A stretch of 64,000 nucleotides of DNA, taken from positions 558,001 to 622,000 of the forward strand of contig NZ_JAFBIT010000002.1 in NCBI RefSeq assembly GCF_021531715.1. Reading direction: 5' to 3'. The position numbers were made by a program, and so were the translations under genes. This stretch comes from Anaeromassilibacillus senegalensis. Its GTDB lineage: Bacteria > Bacillota > Clostridia > Oscillospirales > Acutalibacteraceae. Positions 45,166 to 53,530 of this stretch are shown here, piece by piece; positions within the stretch are counted from its first letter, which is position 1, and each line of letters starts with the position of its first letter. Under the pieces are notes generated by a model. The model saw nothing but the letters and a program-made list of their open reading frames with translations. It was not told the DNA's origin and ran no database searches.

Positions 45166-45252
45166 TTATTCTATAATGCACCAGCGCGTAGACGATGCCC
45201 CATACGACGAGCGCCGCCGCAAGAAAAGCGCCGCAGAAACTCCCATTTTCAT
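45166..45252 (-). pseudogene. Possible frameshifted micro-protein with one membrane segment
   Basis: AGGAG lies 6 bases before an ATG that encodes 28 unremarkable residues. One frame over, the same DNA encodes GAFLAAALVVWGIVYALVHY followed by RIKNK and a stop (45155), a credible membrane segment with a positive tail but no start codon. A single inserted base after the ATG would join them. It may be a decayed gene, a sequencing error or chance. Confidence 0.3.
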
Positions 45253-45263
45253 TTACTTCTCCT

Positions 45264-45272
45264 ATTATAACA
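45264..45272 (-). promoter_or_regulatory. Extended -10 promoter upstream of mnmE
   Basis: Minus-strand TGTTATAAT, a perfect extended -10, with a poor -35 (TGGCGC at 17 bases). It could drive the micro-ORF and mnmE with a leader of about 130 bases. Confidence 0.4.
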
Positions 45273-45303
45273 CTCTAAAAGCCGCTGCGCCACCTGTTTT
45301 TGC

Positions 45304-45332
45304 AAAAGAAAAGAACCCACAAGGGGTTCTTT
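45304..45332 (-). terminator. Intrinsic terminator of the RimJ/RimL-like gene
   Basis: Minus-strand AGAACCC/GGGTTCT around CTTGT, followed by TTTCTTTT. It is nearly the same sequence as the jag terminator at 45972. Confidence 0.85.
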
Positions 45333-45386
45333 CCGAAAAAAGTCTTTGGCTATGTTTTCCCGTCTTGTTCCGCGCGCGGCTTTCCA

Positions 45387-45911
45387 TTATTTTTTCATGT
45401 TCTCCCATTCATCCCGGGTAATCCTGTACACCTTGGTGACGGTGTTGACCGGGTCTTCATACTCCTCGATCAGGTGCATCCCGTTTTTGATCGCGGTGCC
45501 GTACGAGCCCGCGTTCGTGTACTTCATGTAGGAGTACACCGCATCGAAATCCGTGTGCGTGAAGAAGAAATCCCGGCACGCGCGCGCCGCTTCCGTCGCA
45601 TAGCCCTTGCGCTGGCAGTCCTTGTGGATGTGGTAGCCGATCTCGGGCTTCATTTCCCCGTGGATCTTCTGCATCGTGATGCCGCAGTCGCCGATCACCC
45701 GGCCGGTCTCTTTCAGCGTCACCGCCCAAAGCCCGTAGCCGTACTGCGCGTAATTTTCGAGGTTCCAGCGAATCCACCCCTGCGTTTTTTCGCGGTCGAA
45801 CGGCTTTGGATAGTGCCGCATCGTTTCCGGATCGGAGAAAATCTCGTACAGGGCGTCAAAATCGTCGGTTGTCATTTCTCTGAGGATCAGTCTTTCCGTT
45901 TCCAATTGCAT
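45387..45911 (-). CDS. RimJ/RimL-family N-acetyltransferase
   Basis: A 174-residue GNAT enzyme. LETERLILREMTTDDFDALY is the RimJ/RimL N-terminus; EIGYHIHKDCQRKGYATEAA is motif A and TNAGSYGTAIKNGMHLIEEY motif B. It may acetylate protein N-termini or small molecules; the target is unknown. AGGAG lies 8 bases before ATG 45911. It follows jag beyond that gene's terminator. Confidence 0.85.
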   Translation of the reverse strand: MQLETERLILREMTTDDFDALYEIFSDPETMRHYPKPFDREKTQGWIRWNLENYAQYGYGLWAVTLKETGRVIGDCGITMQKIHGEMKPEIGYHIHKDCQRKGYATEAARACRDFFFTHTDFDAVYSYMKYTNAGSYGTAIKNGMHLIEEYEDPVNTVTKVYRITRDEWENMKK

Positions 45912-45971
45912 TTTTCTCTCTCCTTTTCCCACGTATTGGCTGCTTCTGCGCGCGGCGTCCCCATTTCAGAG

Positions 45972-46004
45972 GAAAAGAAAAGAACCCGCTGGGGGTTCTT
46001 TTCC
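45972..46004 (-). terminator. Intrinsic terminator of the rpmH-jag operon
   Basis: Minus-strand GGAAAAGAACCC with GGGTTCTTTTC around CCAGC, then TTTTCC. It lies about 20 bases after the jag stop. Confidence 0.85.
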
Positions 46005-46023
46005 GGATGTAAAAGCCTTAGAC

Positions 46024-46851
46024 TTATTTCTTCTCAATCTTGCCGTAGGGCGTCGAAACGTCGTCGAGCACGCGCGGTGCGACGGGCTGTGCCGGGCGCT
46101 GCGGACGGCTGTTGGAGCGGCGCTGCTGCGATCTGCCGCCGCGGTCATTGCGGCCGTCACGATTGAAACCTCCCTTGCCGCCGCGGTTTCCGCCCCGGCG
46201 GTTGTCGCGCTTCTGGATACGCTCGCCGCCCTCGGGACCGATGACGACGTGGCGCGCGAGATCTTCGCCCTCGCTCCAGGACTTTGCGCCCTCCACGGTC
46301 TGCACCGCCGTGTGGATGATGCGGCGCTCATACGGATTCATCGGCTCCAGAGACGCGTTGCGGCCTGTCTTCACGGCGCGCGCCGCCATCTTCTTGCCGA
46401 GGTTTTCCAAAGTTTCCTTGCGCTTTTCGCGGTAGTTGCCCACGTCCAGCGTAATGCGGTAGTAGGACTCGTCCACGTGGTTGGCGACGAGCGACGCGAG
46501 ATACTGGAGCGCGTCGAGCGTTTCGCCGCGGTGGCCGATAATAAAGCCGATGTCCTCACCGGTGAGCGCCAGCTCTGCGCCGGCCTCCTCCTCGCGGATC
46601 TCTACCTGAATGTCCTTTAGGCCCATGCCGCTGAGAATGGTGCGCAGGTACTCCGCCGCCACATCGGCAGGTGTCTCGCGGATAAAAGCGCGAACCTTTG
46701 CCGGATTGCCGCCAAAGAGGCCAAAACGCTTCTTTTCCGGCAGCTCGAGAATCTCAAATTCCGCCTCCGTCGTGTCTACGCCGAGCTGTGCGCAGGCGTT
46801 TGCGTGCGCTTCCTCAACCGTTGCGCCCGTTGCAATTGCTTCTTTTACCAT
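46024..46851 (-). CDS. jag: RNA-binding protein Jag/KhpB with RG-rich tail
   Basis: A 275-residue protein. Domains in order: Jag-N (about 1-55, with KKRFGLFGGNPAKVRAFI), KH (about 80-150, GFIIGHRGETLDALQYLASL), R3H (about 155-210, NPYERRIIHTAVQ) and a C-terminal tail rich in Arg, Gly, Asn and Gln (RRGGNRGGKGGFNRDGRNDR). KhpB pairs with KhpA to bind RNAs and affects cell elongation in Gram-positive bacteria. The disordered RGG-like tail is longer than in Bacillus Jag. It is the last gene of the rpmH-rnpA-yidD-yidC-jag operon. Confidence 0.95.
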   Translation of the reverse strand: MVKEAIATGATVEEAHANACAQLGVDTTEAEFEILELPEKKRFGLFGGNPAKVRAFIRETPADVAAEYLRTILSGMGLKDIQVEIREEEAGAELALTGEDIGFIIGHRGETLDALQYLASLVANHVDESYYRITLDVGNYREKRKETLENLGKKMAARAVKTGRNASLEPMNPYERRIIHTAVQTVEGAKSWSEGEDLARHVVIGPEGGERIQKRDNRRGGNRGGKGGFNRDGRNDRGGRSQQRRSNSRPQRPAQPVAPRVLDDVSTPYGKIEKK

Positions 46852-46933
46852 TGCTTTTCTGCATCCTTTCTTGCTGTTCCGTTATATCTTGTTATCCCGT
46901 GTGGAGTGAAAGGAGGTGGGATAATCGGCTGAT

Positions 46934-48010
46934 TTATTTGCGGCTTCCGAGATAATCGGAGGTCGTGCCTTTATTCTTCTGCGCGCCGCCGGATTTCTTT
47001 GTTGCGGTCTTTTTGGCCTGCTGCGCGTTGATGCGGTTCTGCTGCGCCTGATTTTTCGCCTCGATCTTGTCCGCAATCTGCTTCTGGAGGTTTGCGGGCA
47101 GAGGCTTTATCTTTTGATCTGCCTCAAGCAGCGTCACATAGCGGCTCGCTTCGGAGTGCGCGGAAACCTGCTCGGGTGAGAAATACTTATGCGTGACGAT
47201 CGACTGCACAAAGCCGACGACCGCGGAAATGATCCAATAGAAGCCGACAGCGCCGGGCATGATGAATGCCCAGTACGCGGAAAGCAGCGGCATGCCGTAC
47301 AGCATAACCTTCATGCAGCCGCCGCCCGACTGCTGCTGCTGCGGCTGGAGCTTCTGCATGATAAACGTCTGGCCCCAATAGGTGACAAGCGCCAGAACCG
47401 GAATGATCCACATCATCGAAGCAAACGAAGAGGCATTCGGCGTGGCGAGCAGGTCGAGCCCAAGGAACTTAAAGCCCTTGCCGAAGAACTCGATCTTCTC
47501 GATGTCCTCCGCGGAGAACATCGTCAGATGATCCTTCAGCACCGAGAAATTCTTCACGATTTCAAGCTCTACATACTGATTCGTGCTCGCGATACCCGGA
47601 ATCTTCGAGACGAAGTCCGTCGCCTGCGCAATCGTTTCCTTTGCGATGTGCAGCGTATTCGAAAGCGGATAAATGACCGAATAGTAAATGCCCAGCATGA
47701 TCGGGAACGGAAGCAGCGTCATCAGGCAGCCGCCGCCGGGGTTGACGCCCTCTTTTTCGTACAGCTTCTGCAGTTCCTCGTTGTATTTCATCTTGTCGTT
47801 TGCGTAGCGGGTCTGCAGCTCCTTCTGCTTGTTCGCCAGCCTGGACTGCGCGGCCATGCTCTTCTGCGATTTGATGGAGAAGGGGAACATCATCGCCTTG
47901 ACAATAATGGTAAACAGGATAATCGCTACGCCGTAGTTTTTAAAGATCGTATACAGGAACCACAGCAGATAGCCGAGTATGCTGCCGAAGAAATTAAAGA
48001 TAGTCATCAT
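46934..48010 (-). CDS. yidC: Membrane protein insertase YidC/Oxa1
   Basis: About 358 residues. It has the five-helix insertase core of the Gram-positive YidC1 type: AIILFTIIVKAMMFPFSIKS contains the conserved charged groove region, then a cytoplasmic hairpin (SRLANKQKELQTRYANDKMK), GGGCLMTLLPFPIMLGIYYS and QQSGGGCMKVMLYGMPLLSA. The C-tail is Lys/Gln-rich and may touch the ribosome. No lipobox is seen. The start is uncertain: TTG 48022 and two adjacent ATGs are possible; ATG 48010 is chosen. Confidence 0.96.
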   Translation of the reverse strand: MMTIFNFFGSILGYLLWFLYTIFKNYGVAIILFTIIVKAMMFPFSIKSQKSMAAQSRLANKQKELQTRYANDKMKYNEELQKLYEKEGVNPGGGCLMTLLPFPIMLGIYYSVIYPLSNTLHIAKETIAQATDFVSKIPGIASTNQYVELEIVKNFSVLKDHLTMFSAEDIEKIEFFGKGFKFLGLDLLATPNASSFASMMWIIPVLALVTYWGQTFIMQKLQPQQQQSGGGCMKVMLYGMPLLSAYWAFIMPGAVGFYWIISAVVGFVQSIVTHKYFSPEQVSAHSEASRYVTLLEADQKIKPLPANLQKQIADKIEAKNQAQQNRINAQQAKKTATKKSGGAQKNKGTTSDYLGSRK

Positions 48011-48034
48011 ATTTGTGATCAAATCCTTCCCGGA

Positions 48035-48283
48035 TCAAGTCTCGTTCTTTTTCTTTTTCTCGGGCACGGGATCATAGCCGCCCCTTGAAAACGGATTGCA
48101 GCGCAGAATGCGCCACAGCGCCAGCAGTCCGCCCTTGATACAGCCGAACCGCTCGATCGCCTCTATCCCGTACTGCGAACAGGTGGGGATATATTTGCAG
48201 CAGCCCCTTGTGCTGCTCGGTCTTATTTTTTGATAAAGCCGGATCAGCGCCACCAGCGCTTTTCGCGGCGAAAAACGGCTCAT
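48035..48283 (-). CDS. yidD: Membrane protein insertion efficiency factor YidD
   Basis: An 82-residue protein: [32 protein letters not shown] and the C-terminal [12 protein letters not shown] are the family signature, with several cysteines. It works beside YidC. Its ATG overlaps the rnpA stop as ATGA. Confidence 0.97.
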   Translation of the reverse strand: MSRFSPRKALVALIRLYQKIRPSSTRGCCKYIPTCSQYGIEAIERFGCIKGGLLALWRILRCNPFSRGGYDPVPEKKKKNET

Positions 48284-48669
48284 GCCTGTTTTTCGGGCGC
48301 GCTTTTTTCGCGTCCGCCCTTATTTTTGGTTGCAGAAACAAGCACGCCGAGTTCCTCCAGCGCGCTTGTCATTTCCGTACATACGGTTTGGCAGCTTACA
48401 AACGGTGTTTTCCCGCGCGACACCAGCACGATATCGAAGCCCGGCTTCATCTGCGGGTACAGCGCGCGTGCGCTTTCACGCAGAAGGCGGCGCGCACGGT
48501 TTCGCTTCACCGCGTTGCCGATTTTTTTGCTGGCCGTAATGCCGATGCGCGGCCCCGGCCCGCCCCGCCGCATACAGTACGCGACGAGCGACGGCCGCAC
48601 CGCGCTCTTTCCGCGGGCGTAGACGCGCTTGAATTCATGGTTTTCGGTCAGCGGTACGATAATATCCAT
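48280..48669 (-). CDS. rnpA: Ribonuclease P protein component
   Basis: A 129-residue basic protein that helps the RNase P RNA cleave pre-t[23 protein letters not shown] is the N-terminus, [20 protein letters not shown] is the RNR signature, and [13 protein letters not shown] follows. The longer upstream frame is rejected in favour of MDIIVPL. Confidence 0.97.
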   Translation of the reverse strand: MDIIVPLTENHEFKRVYARGKSAVRPSLVAYCMRRGGPGPRIGITASKKIGNAVKRNRARRLLRESARALYPQMKPGFDIVLVSRGKTPFVSCQTVCTEMTSALEELGVLVSATKNKGGREKSAPEKQA

Positions 48670-48748
48670 ACGATTTTCCCTGTGCCTTTGTGCCGACTTG
48701 CATGCAAAACAAAGAAAGGTCACACGTCGGTGACCCTCAAAGCATACA

Positions 48749-48883
48749 TCAATAAGTTAAACGTGCTCTGCCCTTTGCTCTGCGACGCGCCAGGACCTTA
48801 CGTCCGTTGCGTGTAGACATTCTCTTTCTGAAGCCATGCTCCTTCTTTCTGTGGAGCTTCTTCGGCTGATAGGTTCTCAGCAT
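48749..48883 (-). CDS. rpmH: 50S ribosomal protein L34
   Basis: Read from the DNA as 44 residues: [20 protein letters not shown], then [20 protein letters not shown] and RLTY. It is complete, with AAAGGAGGG upstream and a strong promoter. It is the first gene leftward from the origin. Confidence 0.98.
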   Translation of the reverse strand: MLRTYQPKKLHRKKEHGFRKRMSTRNGRKVLARRRAKGRARLTY

Positions 48884-48951
48884 ATCAAAAACCCTCCTTT
48901 CGTGAGGTTACTTTGCAAAATCCGTAACACAACAGTCTGTTACAGTTAAGC

Positions 48952-48981
48952 ATTATACCTTAAAACGGGAGAATCTGTCAA
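48952..48981 (-). promoter_or_regulatory. Promoter of rpmH-rnpA-yidD-yidC-jag
   Basis: Minus-strand TTGACA, 18 bases, TATAAT. The leader begins with a GTAACA/TGTTAC hairpin (about 48925-48945). It diverges from dnaA. Confidence 0.85.
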
Positions 48982-49113
48982 CCTTTTTTCCGGTTTTTAA
49001 AGAAAAAAATCGGCGCAAAATGGCGGCGTCCCATATTCTGCGTTTTTCTTTTCCAAAACCACAGAATATAGATCTCACAGCGCGCCCGAATTTTCAACAA
49101 TACCGCGAATTTT

Positions 49114-49144
49114 TGTGGACAACCGGCCGATTTTGTGCTACACT
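49114..49144 (+). promoter_or_regulatory. dnaA promoter overlapping a DnaA box
   Basis: TGGACA, 17 bases, extended -10 TGCTACACT. The -35 lies inside TGTGGACAA (49114-49122), the reverse complement of the DnaA-box form TTGTCCACA. DnaA bound there would cover the -35, a common autoregulatory arrangement. The rest of 48984-49113 shows no other strong box. Confidence 0.6.
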
Positions 49145-49186
49145 CTATATTAGTATTTTATCGCCAAAATGCAGGAGGCGCGCGGA

Positions 49187-49198
49187 TTTCCCGGGAAA
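49187..49198. other. Noc-binding-site-like palindrome upstream of dnaA
   Basis: TTTCCCGGGAAA, the full 12-base core of the Bacillus Noc-binding site (ATTTCCCGGGAAAT; here flanked by A and A). It is the only such core in the window. It lies in the predicted dnaA leader, about 45 bases after the promoter and 67 before the ATG. Confidence 0.65.
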
Positions 49199-49264
49199 AC
49201 CGCTGAGGGCAGAGCCGGCGTTTTGCGTACCGATACGAGACCACGGGAGAAAGGGAAACAGGAA

Positions 49265-50566
49265 ATGGAATCATTCTTAGAAGCATGGGATCTGATCTGC
49301 AGCTATTGCCGGTCCCAGATTACGGAAGTGAGCTACGATACGTGGTTCAGCAAGCTCGTGCCGATCTCGCTCGATTTTGAGCAGGGCGTCGCGATCATTC
49401 AGGCCCCGAACGAATTTCACAAGTCCACGCTGGAGCGCGGCTTCCACAAATGCCTGAACGACGCCGTTCAGAGCGTATTCGGGCCGGGTATTACCTATAA
49501 GCTCGTCACGCCGCTCGCCAAAAAAGAGAAGGAGCGCGTGCCGGAGGACGACGAATACGAATACACCTTTGAAACCTTCATCGAGGGCAGCTCCAACAAG
49601 TTCGCCTGCGCGGCCTGCCGCTATGTCGCGAAGGAGCCGGCCAAAAACTATAACCCGCTGTTTATTTACGGAAACTCCGGCCTCGGCAAGACCCATCTGC
49701 TCAACGCCATCGGCCACGAGCTCAAAAAGAATTTTCCGGAGAAGAATATCATCTACGTCAAGGGCGACCAGTTCTCGAACGAGCTGATCGAAGCCATCCG
49801 CACCGGTACGACGCCCGGCTTTCGCGAAAAATACCGCAAGGCCGACGCGCTCCTCATCGACGATATTCAGTTCATCGCCGGCAAGGAATCGACGCAGGAG
49901 GAATTCTTCCATACCTTCAATACGCTTTACGAATCCAAAAAGCAGATCGTTCTGACGAGTGACCGGCCGCCGCGCGACATCGCAACGCTCGAGGACCGAC
50001 TGAAAACCCGCTTTGAGTGGGGCCTCACCGCAGACGTGCAGCCGCCGGATTTCGAGACCCGCATGGCGATCATCAAGCGCAAGGCGGAGCTCGTCGGGCT
50101 CACCGTGCCAGACAGCGTCTGCGAATTCATCGCGGTCAAGCTCAAGAGCAACATCCGTCAGCTCGAGGGCACCGTCAAAAAGCTCAAGGCGATCCACCTC
50201 GTCGAGGGCGCGACACCGACGATCAACACCGCCCAGCGCGCGATCAGCGACATCGTCAACAACGATCAGCCCGCGCCCGTCACCGTCAGCAAGATCATCG
50301 AGGAGGTCGGCCGCACCTACGGCGTCTCGCCGGAGGACATCAAGTCCTCGAAGCGCAACGCAAACGTCTCCTTCGCCCGCCAGATCTCCATGTACATTGT
50401 CCGCGAAATCACGCAGATGCCGATGGTCGAGATCGGCAAGGAATTCGGCGGACGCGACCACTCCACCGTCGTCTACGCCATCCAGCAGATCGAGGAGAAA
50501 TCTCTCAAGGATCCCGTCACCAAGGCGACTGTCAGCGACATCATCAAGAACATCCGCGACCGTTGA
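49265..50566 (+). CDS. dnaA: Chromosomal replication initiator DnaA
   Basis: A 433-residue AAA+ initiator. Domain I has SQITEVSYDTWFSKL; a short linker follows. Walker A GNSGLGKT is at residues 136-143, Walker B LLIDDIQFIAGK, then TSDRPPRDI. Domain IV carries the DnaA-box signature GGRDHSTVVYA. MESFLEAWDL at 49265 is chosen because AAAGGG is 9 bases upstream and it gives a normal N-terminus; an upstream in-frame ATG at 49169 is rejected. Confidence 0.98.
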   Translation: MESFLEAWDLICSYCRSQITEVSYDTWFSKLVPISLDFEQGVAIIQAPNEFHKSTLERGFHKCLNDAVQSVFGPGITYKLVTPLAKKEKERVPEDDEYEYTFETFIEGSSNKFACAACRYVAKEPAKNYNPLFIYGNSGLGKTHLLNAIGHELKKNFPEKNIIYVKGDQFSNELIEAIRTGTTPGFREKYRKADALLIDDIQFIAGKESTQEEFFHTFNTLYESKKQIVLTSDRPPRDIATLEDRLKTRFEWGLTADVQPPDFETRMAIIKRKAELVGLTVPDSVCEFIAVKLKSNIRQLEGTVKKLKAIHLVEGATPTINTAQRAISDIVNNDQPAPVTVSKIIEEVGRTYGVSPEDIKSSKRNANVSFARQISMYIVREITQMPMVEIGKEFGGRDHSTVVYAIQQIEEKSLKDPVTKATVSDIIKNIRDR

Positions 50567-50955
50567 CGACCAGTGGAAGCCTTCCACAGCGAAACCAGCT
50601 TTCCACAAGATCCTAAACAAATTTTCAACATTTCACACAGAGTTTTCAACAGGCTTGTGGAAGAAAAATTTCTTTCCACATTGTCCACATTTCATCCACA
50701 GCAGATTTTGAAAAACTTTTTACCCATTTCCGGCGGCAAAAAGCCACTTTTCGAAATTTCCAACAAATTCACATCCCCTACGGCTACTGCTAAATTTAGT
50801 AAAAGATAAAATAATAAAAAAAGCCGCAGGCCTCCCGAACCCCTCCGGCGCACTTCTTACTCCCAACCCAACGTGGAAAACGGAAGAACCTGCGCCAAAA
50901 CTGCGGCTTTACGCCGACAAAAACCGGGAAACCAAAGCGACAGAAAGGAAAAAAC
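50567..50955. other. Origin of replication oriC (dnaA-dnaN intergenic)
   Basis: 389 bases without a gene. DnaA-box-like 9-mers: CTTCCACA-type at 50580 and 50656 (minus), CTTTCCACA at 50599 and 50672, TTGTCCACA at 50681, TCATCCACA at 50692. Downstream at about 50785-50820 is an AT-rich unwinding candidate with CTACTGCTA, whose complement TAGCAGTAG resembles DnaA-trios. A 10-bp inverted repeat AAAGCCGCAG/CTGCGGCTTT (50820 and 50901) flanks the end. Coding strand bias also switches at dnaA. Confidence 0.88.
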
Positions 50956-52062
50956 ATGAAATTCACCATAGAAAAACGATTGCTGAACGAAGCGGTCAGC
51001 AACCTGCAGCGCGCCGTTTCCAACAAAACCTCCATTCCCGCGCTCGAAGGCATTCTGATCCGCAGCGACGTGGAAAAAATCATTCTCTCCGCCTACGACC
51101 TCGAAATCGGCATGCAGACCGAGCTGCCCGCCGTCATTTCCGAGCCCGGCGCAATCATCCTCACCGCAAAGCTGTTCTCCGAAATCGTCCGCAAATCACC
51201 GGCCGAAGACGTCACGATCGAAACCGACGACCGCAAAACCGCGACGATCACGTCCGGCGTAAGCTGCTTCACGATCATCGGCATGGACGCCGCCGAATTT
51301 CCGGAATTTCCGAAAATCACCGACACCGACACGGTTCGCCTGCCGGCCAACCTGTTGAAAAGCATGATCCGCCAGACGCTTTTCGCCGTCGCGGATTCGA
51401 ATGCGAAACCCATCCATCAGGGCAGCCTGTTCAAAATTGAGAATAGCACGCTCGATGTCGTCTCCGTCGACGGATACCGGCTCGCGCTGCGCCGCGAGGC
51501 CATCCAGTTTGACGGCGAACTCGATTTTGTCGTTCCCGGAAAGACACTCAGCGAGGTGCTGAAGCTCCTGCGCGACGACGACAGCGAAGTGGAAATCTGC
51601 CCGAGCCGCCGCCATATCCTGTTTAAAATCGATAATTACACCGTGCTTTCCGCGCTGCTCGAGGGCGAATTCCTCGATTACCGCGCGGCACTTCCGAAGG
51701 ATAAAAAGACCGAAGTTGTCGTTTCCACACGGACACTCATCGACAGCGTGGAGCGCGTTTCACTTCTGATCACCGACCGCCTGAAAAGCCCGGTTCGCTG
51801 CGTGATCGGCGACGACACCATCAAGCTTCTGTGCACAACGACGATGGGTCGTGCGAGCGACCAGATCGAAGCGGCGATCAACGGCGGCGGGCTGGAGATC
51901 GGCTTCAACAACAAGTATCTGCTCGACGCGCTGCGCAGTGCCGAAAGCGACGAGGTTCGCATGCAGCTCAACGGGCCGATCAGCCCGATGTTGATTCTGC
52001 CGAAGGAGGGCGATTCTTTCTCGTTCCTCGTTCTGCCGGTGCGCCTGCGCAGCGAGGTATAA
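50956..52062 (+). CDS. dnaN: DNA polymerase III beta clamp
   Basis: A 368-residue sliding clamp with three similar domains. [20 protein letters not shown] and [11 protein letters not shown] open it; [15 protein letters not shown] is in domain 2 and the C-terminus ends [20 protein letters not shown]. Normal length and normal place after dnaA. Confidence 0.98.
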   Translation: MKFTIEKRLLNEAVSNLQRAVSNKTSIPALEGILIRSDVEKIILSAYDLEIGMQTELPAVISEPGAIILTAKLFSEIVRKSPAEDVTIETDDRKTATITSGVSCFTIIGMDAAEFPEFPKITDTDTVRLPANLLKSMIRQTLFAVADSNAKPIHQGSLFKIENSTLDVVSVDGYRLALRREAIQFDGELDFVVPGKTLSEVLKLLRDDDSEVEICPSRRHILFKIDNYTVLSALLEGEFLDYRAALPKDKKTEVVVSTRTLIDSVERVSLLITDRLKSPVRCVIGDDTIKLLCTTTMGRASDQIEAAINGGGLEIGFNNKYLLDALRSAESDEVRMQLNGPISPMLILPKEGDSFSFLVLPVRLRSEV

Positions 52063-52141
52063 ACAAAAAATAGGTTTCACAGGGATGTCCGTGCAGAGCA
52101 GACACCGGCGTGAAACATTTTCGTACAACTTGGAGAACCGT

Positions 52142-52363
52142 ATGAATCAGATTATTACAATCACAACCGAATTTATCCGGCTCGACGCGCTTTTGAAGCT
52201 CGGCGGCGCGCTGGATACCGGCGGACAGGCAAAATTCGTCATCCAGAACGGCGAGGTGCTCGTCAACGGCGAAATCTGCACGATGCGCGGCAAAAAGATG
52301 CGCGACGGCGATTTTGCAGAATACAACGGCGTGCGCTACACCGTGCGGGTCACGGAGGGCTGA
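52142..52363 (+). CDS. yaaA: S4-domain RNA-binding protein (YaaA type)
   Basis: A 73-residue protein formed by one S4 domain: [20 protein letters not shown], then [18 protein letters not shown]. It is the small gene between dnaN and recF in Firmicutes, thought to act in ribosome assembly. MNQIITI with GGAG 6 bases upstream is the start; an earlier frame opening is rejected. Confidence 0.93.
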   Translation: MNQIITITTEFIRLDALLKLGGALDTGGQAKFVIQNGEVLVNGEICTMRGKKMRDGDFAEYNGVRYTVRVTEG

Positions 52364-52367
52364 GCCG

Positions 52368-53501
52368 GTGAACGTCACGCGTCTTGGCTTCGCGCATTTC
52401 CGCAATCTGCGCGACGGCGAGATCCGCCCCTGTGATACGATCAACGTGATTTACGGCAGCAACGCGCAGGGGAAAACCAACCTTCTGGAAGCCGTCTGGC
52501 TTTTCACCGGCGGGCATTCGTTTCGCGGCGCAAAGGACGGTGAGCTGCCCGTGCTGGAAAACGGCAGAAATGCCGCTCTGGCGTCGCTTACAATGACGGT
52601 GTTCACGGAGGGGCGCGAGCAGGAGCTGCAGCTTCTTTTTAAGAACGGGCGGCGCGAAAGCGTGATCAACGGCGTGGAAAAGCGGACAGGCTCGGCACTT
52701 GTCGGCAAATTCTGCGCGGTGATCTTCTCGCCGGAGCATCTTTTGCTCGTCAAGGAAGGACCCGCCCGGCGGCGCGCGTTTATCGATGGCGCGCTGTGCC
52801 AGATGAAGCCCGCATTTGCCCGCGTGCTCACAAATTATAACAAAGCCCTTGCTCAGCGAAACGCGCTGTTAAAGGATATCCTGCGCCATCCGGAGCTGCG
52901 CGACACGCTCGACATCTGGGATCAGCGGCTGATCCTCTTCGGCACCGAGGTCATTCTGGAGCGCATCGCGTTCTGCCGCGCGCTCGCGCCGAAGGCTTCG
53001 GAGATCTACGGCGGCATCGCGAAGGAAAAAGAGCGCGTATCCTTTTCCTATGCGCCGTTCGGCGGTGCGAATACGCGGGAGGAAATCGCCGCAAAGTTCT
53101 TTTCCGCGCTGAAAAGCGCACAGAGCACGGATATCCGCACGGGCTTCACGAGTGCCGGACCGCACCGGGACGACCTTTCCATTGAGATCAACGGCCTGTC
53201 TGCGCGCACCTACGGCTCGCAGGGACAGCAGCGCAGCATTGTATTGGCTTTGAAGCTTGCGGAGGCCGACATTCTTTTCCAGAAAACCGGCGAGCGCCCT
53301 GTTATTCTGCTCGACGACGTGATGAGCGAGCTCGATATGAGCCGCCGCGATTATCTTTTGAACCATCTGGATGGGCGGCAGGTGTTCATCACGTGCTGCG
53401 ATCCCGAAACCGTCCGCCTCATGGAGCGCGGGCGCGGCTTCTTCGTGGAGAACGGCCATGTGAAAAATACTGTACTTGAGACCGATTCTGTGGTACAATA
53501 A
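52368..53501 (+). CDS. recF: DNA replication/repair protein RecF
   Basis: A 377-residue SMC-like ATPase for RecA loading at gaps. Walker A GSNAQGKT is at residues 30-37, signature region YGSQGQQRSIVLALKLAEAD, Walker B PVILLDDVMSELD. The start is GTG at 52368 with GGAGGG 8 bases upstream; it lies 4 bases after the S4-domain gene. Confidence 0.97.
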   Translation: MNVTRLGFAHFRNLRDGEIRPCDTINVIYGSNAQGKTNLLEAVWLFTGGHSFRGAKDGELPVLENGRNAALASLTMTVFTEGREQELQLLFKNGRRESVINGVEKRTGSALVGKFCAVIFSPEHLLLVKEGPARRRAFIDGALCQMKPAFARVLTNYNKALAQRNALLKDILRHPELRDTLDIWDQRLILFGTEVILERIAFCRALAPKASEIYGGIAKEKERVSFSYAPFGGANTREEIAAKFFSALKSAQSTDIRTGFTSAGPHRDDLSIEINGLSARTYGSQGQQRSIVLALKLAEADILFQKTGERPVILLDDVMSELDMSRRDYLLNHLDGRQVFITCCDPETVRLMERGRGFFVENGHVKNTVLETDSVVQ

Positions 53502-53530
53502 CCGCAAAGCATAAAATACAGGAGGACGGC

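Noticed and set aside
49277-50620. Minus-strand frame opposite dnaA
   Set aside because: Shadow of dnaA; opposed to an unmistakable gene and without a start signal.
52108-52122. GGCGTGAAACATT as a parS site
   Set aside because: Only the right half matches the consensus.
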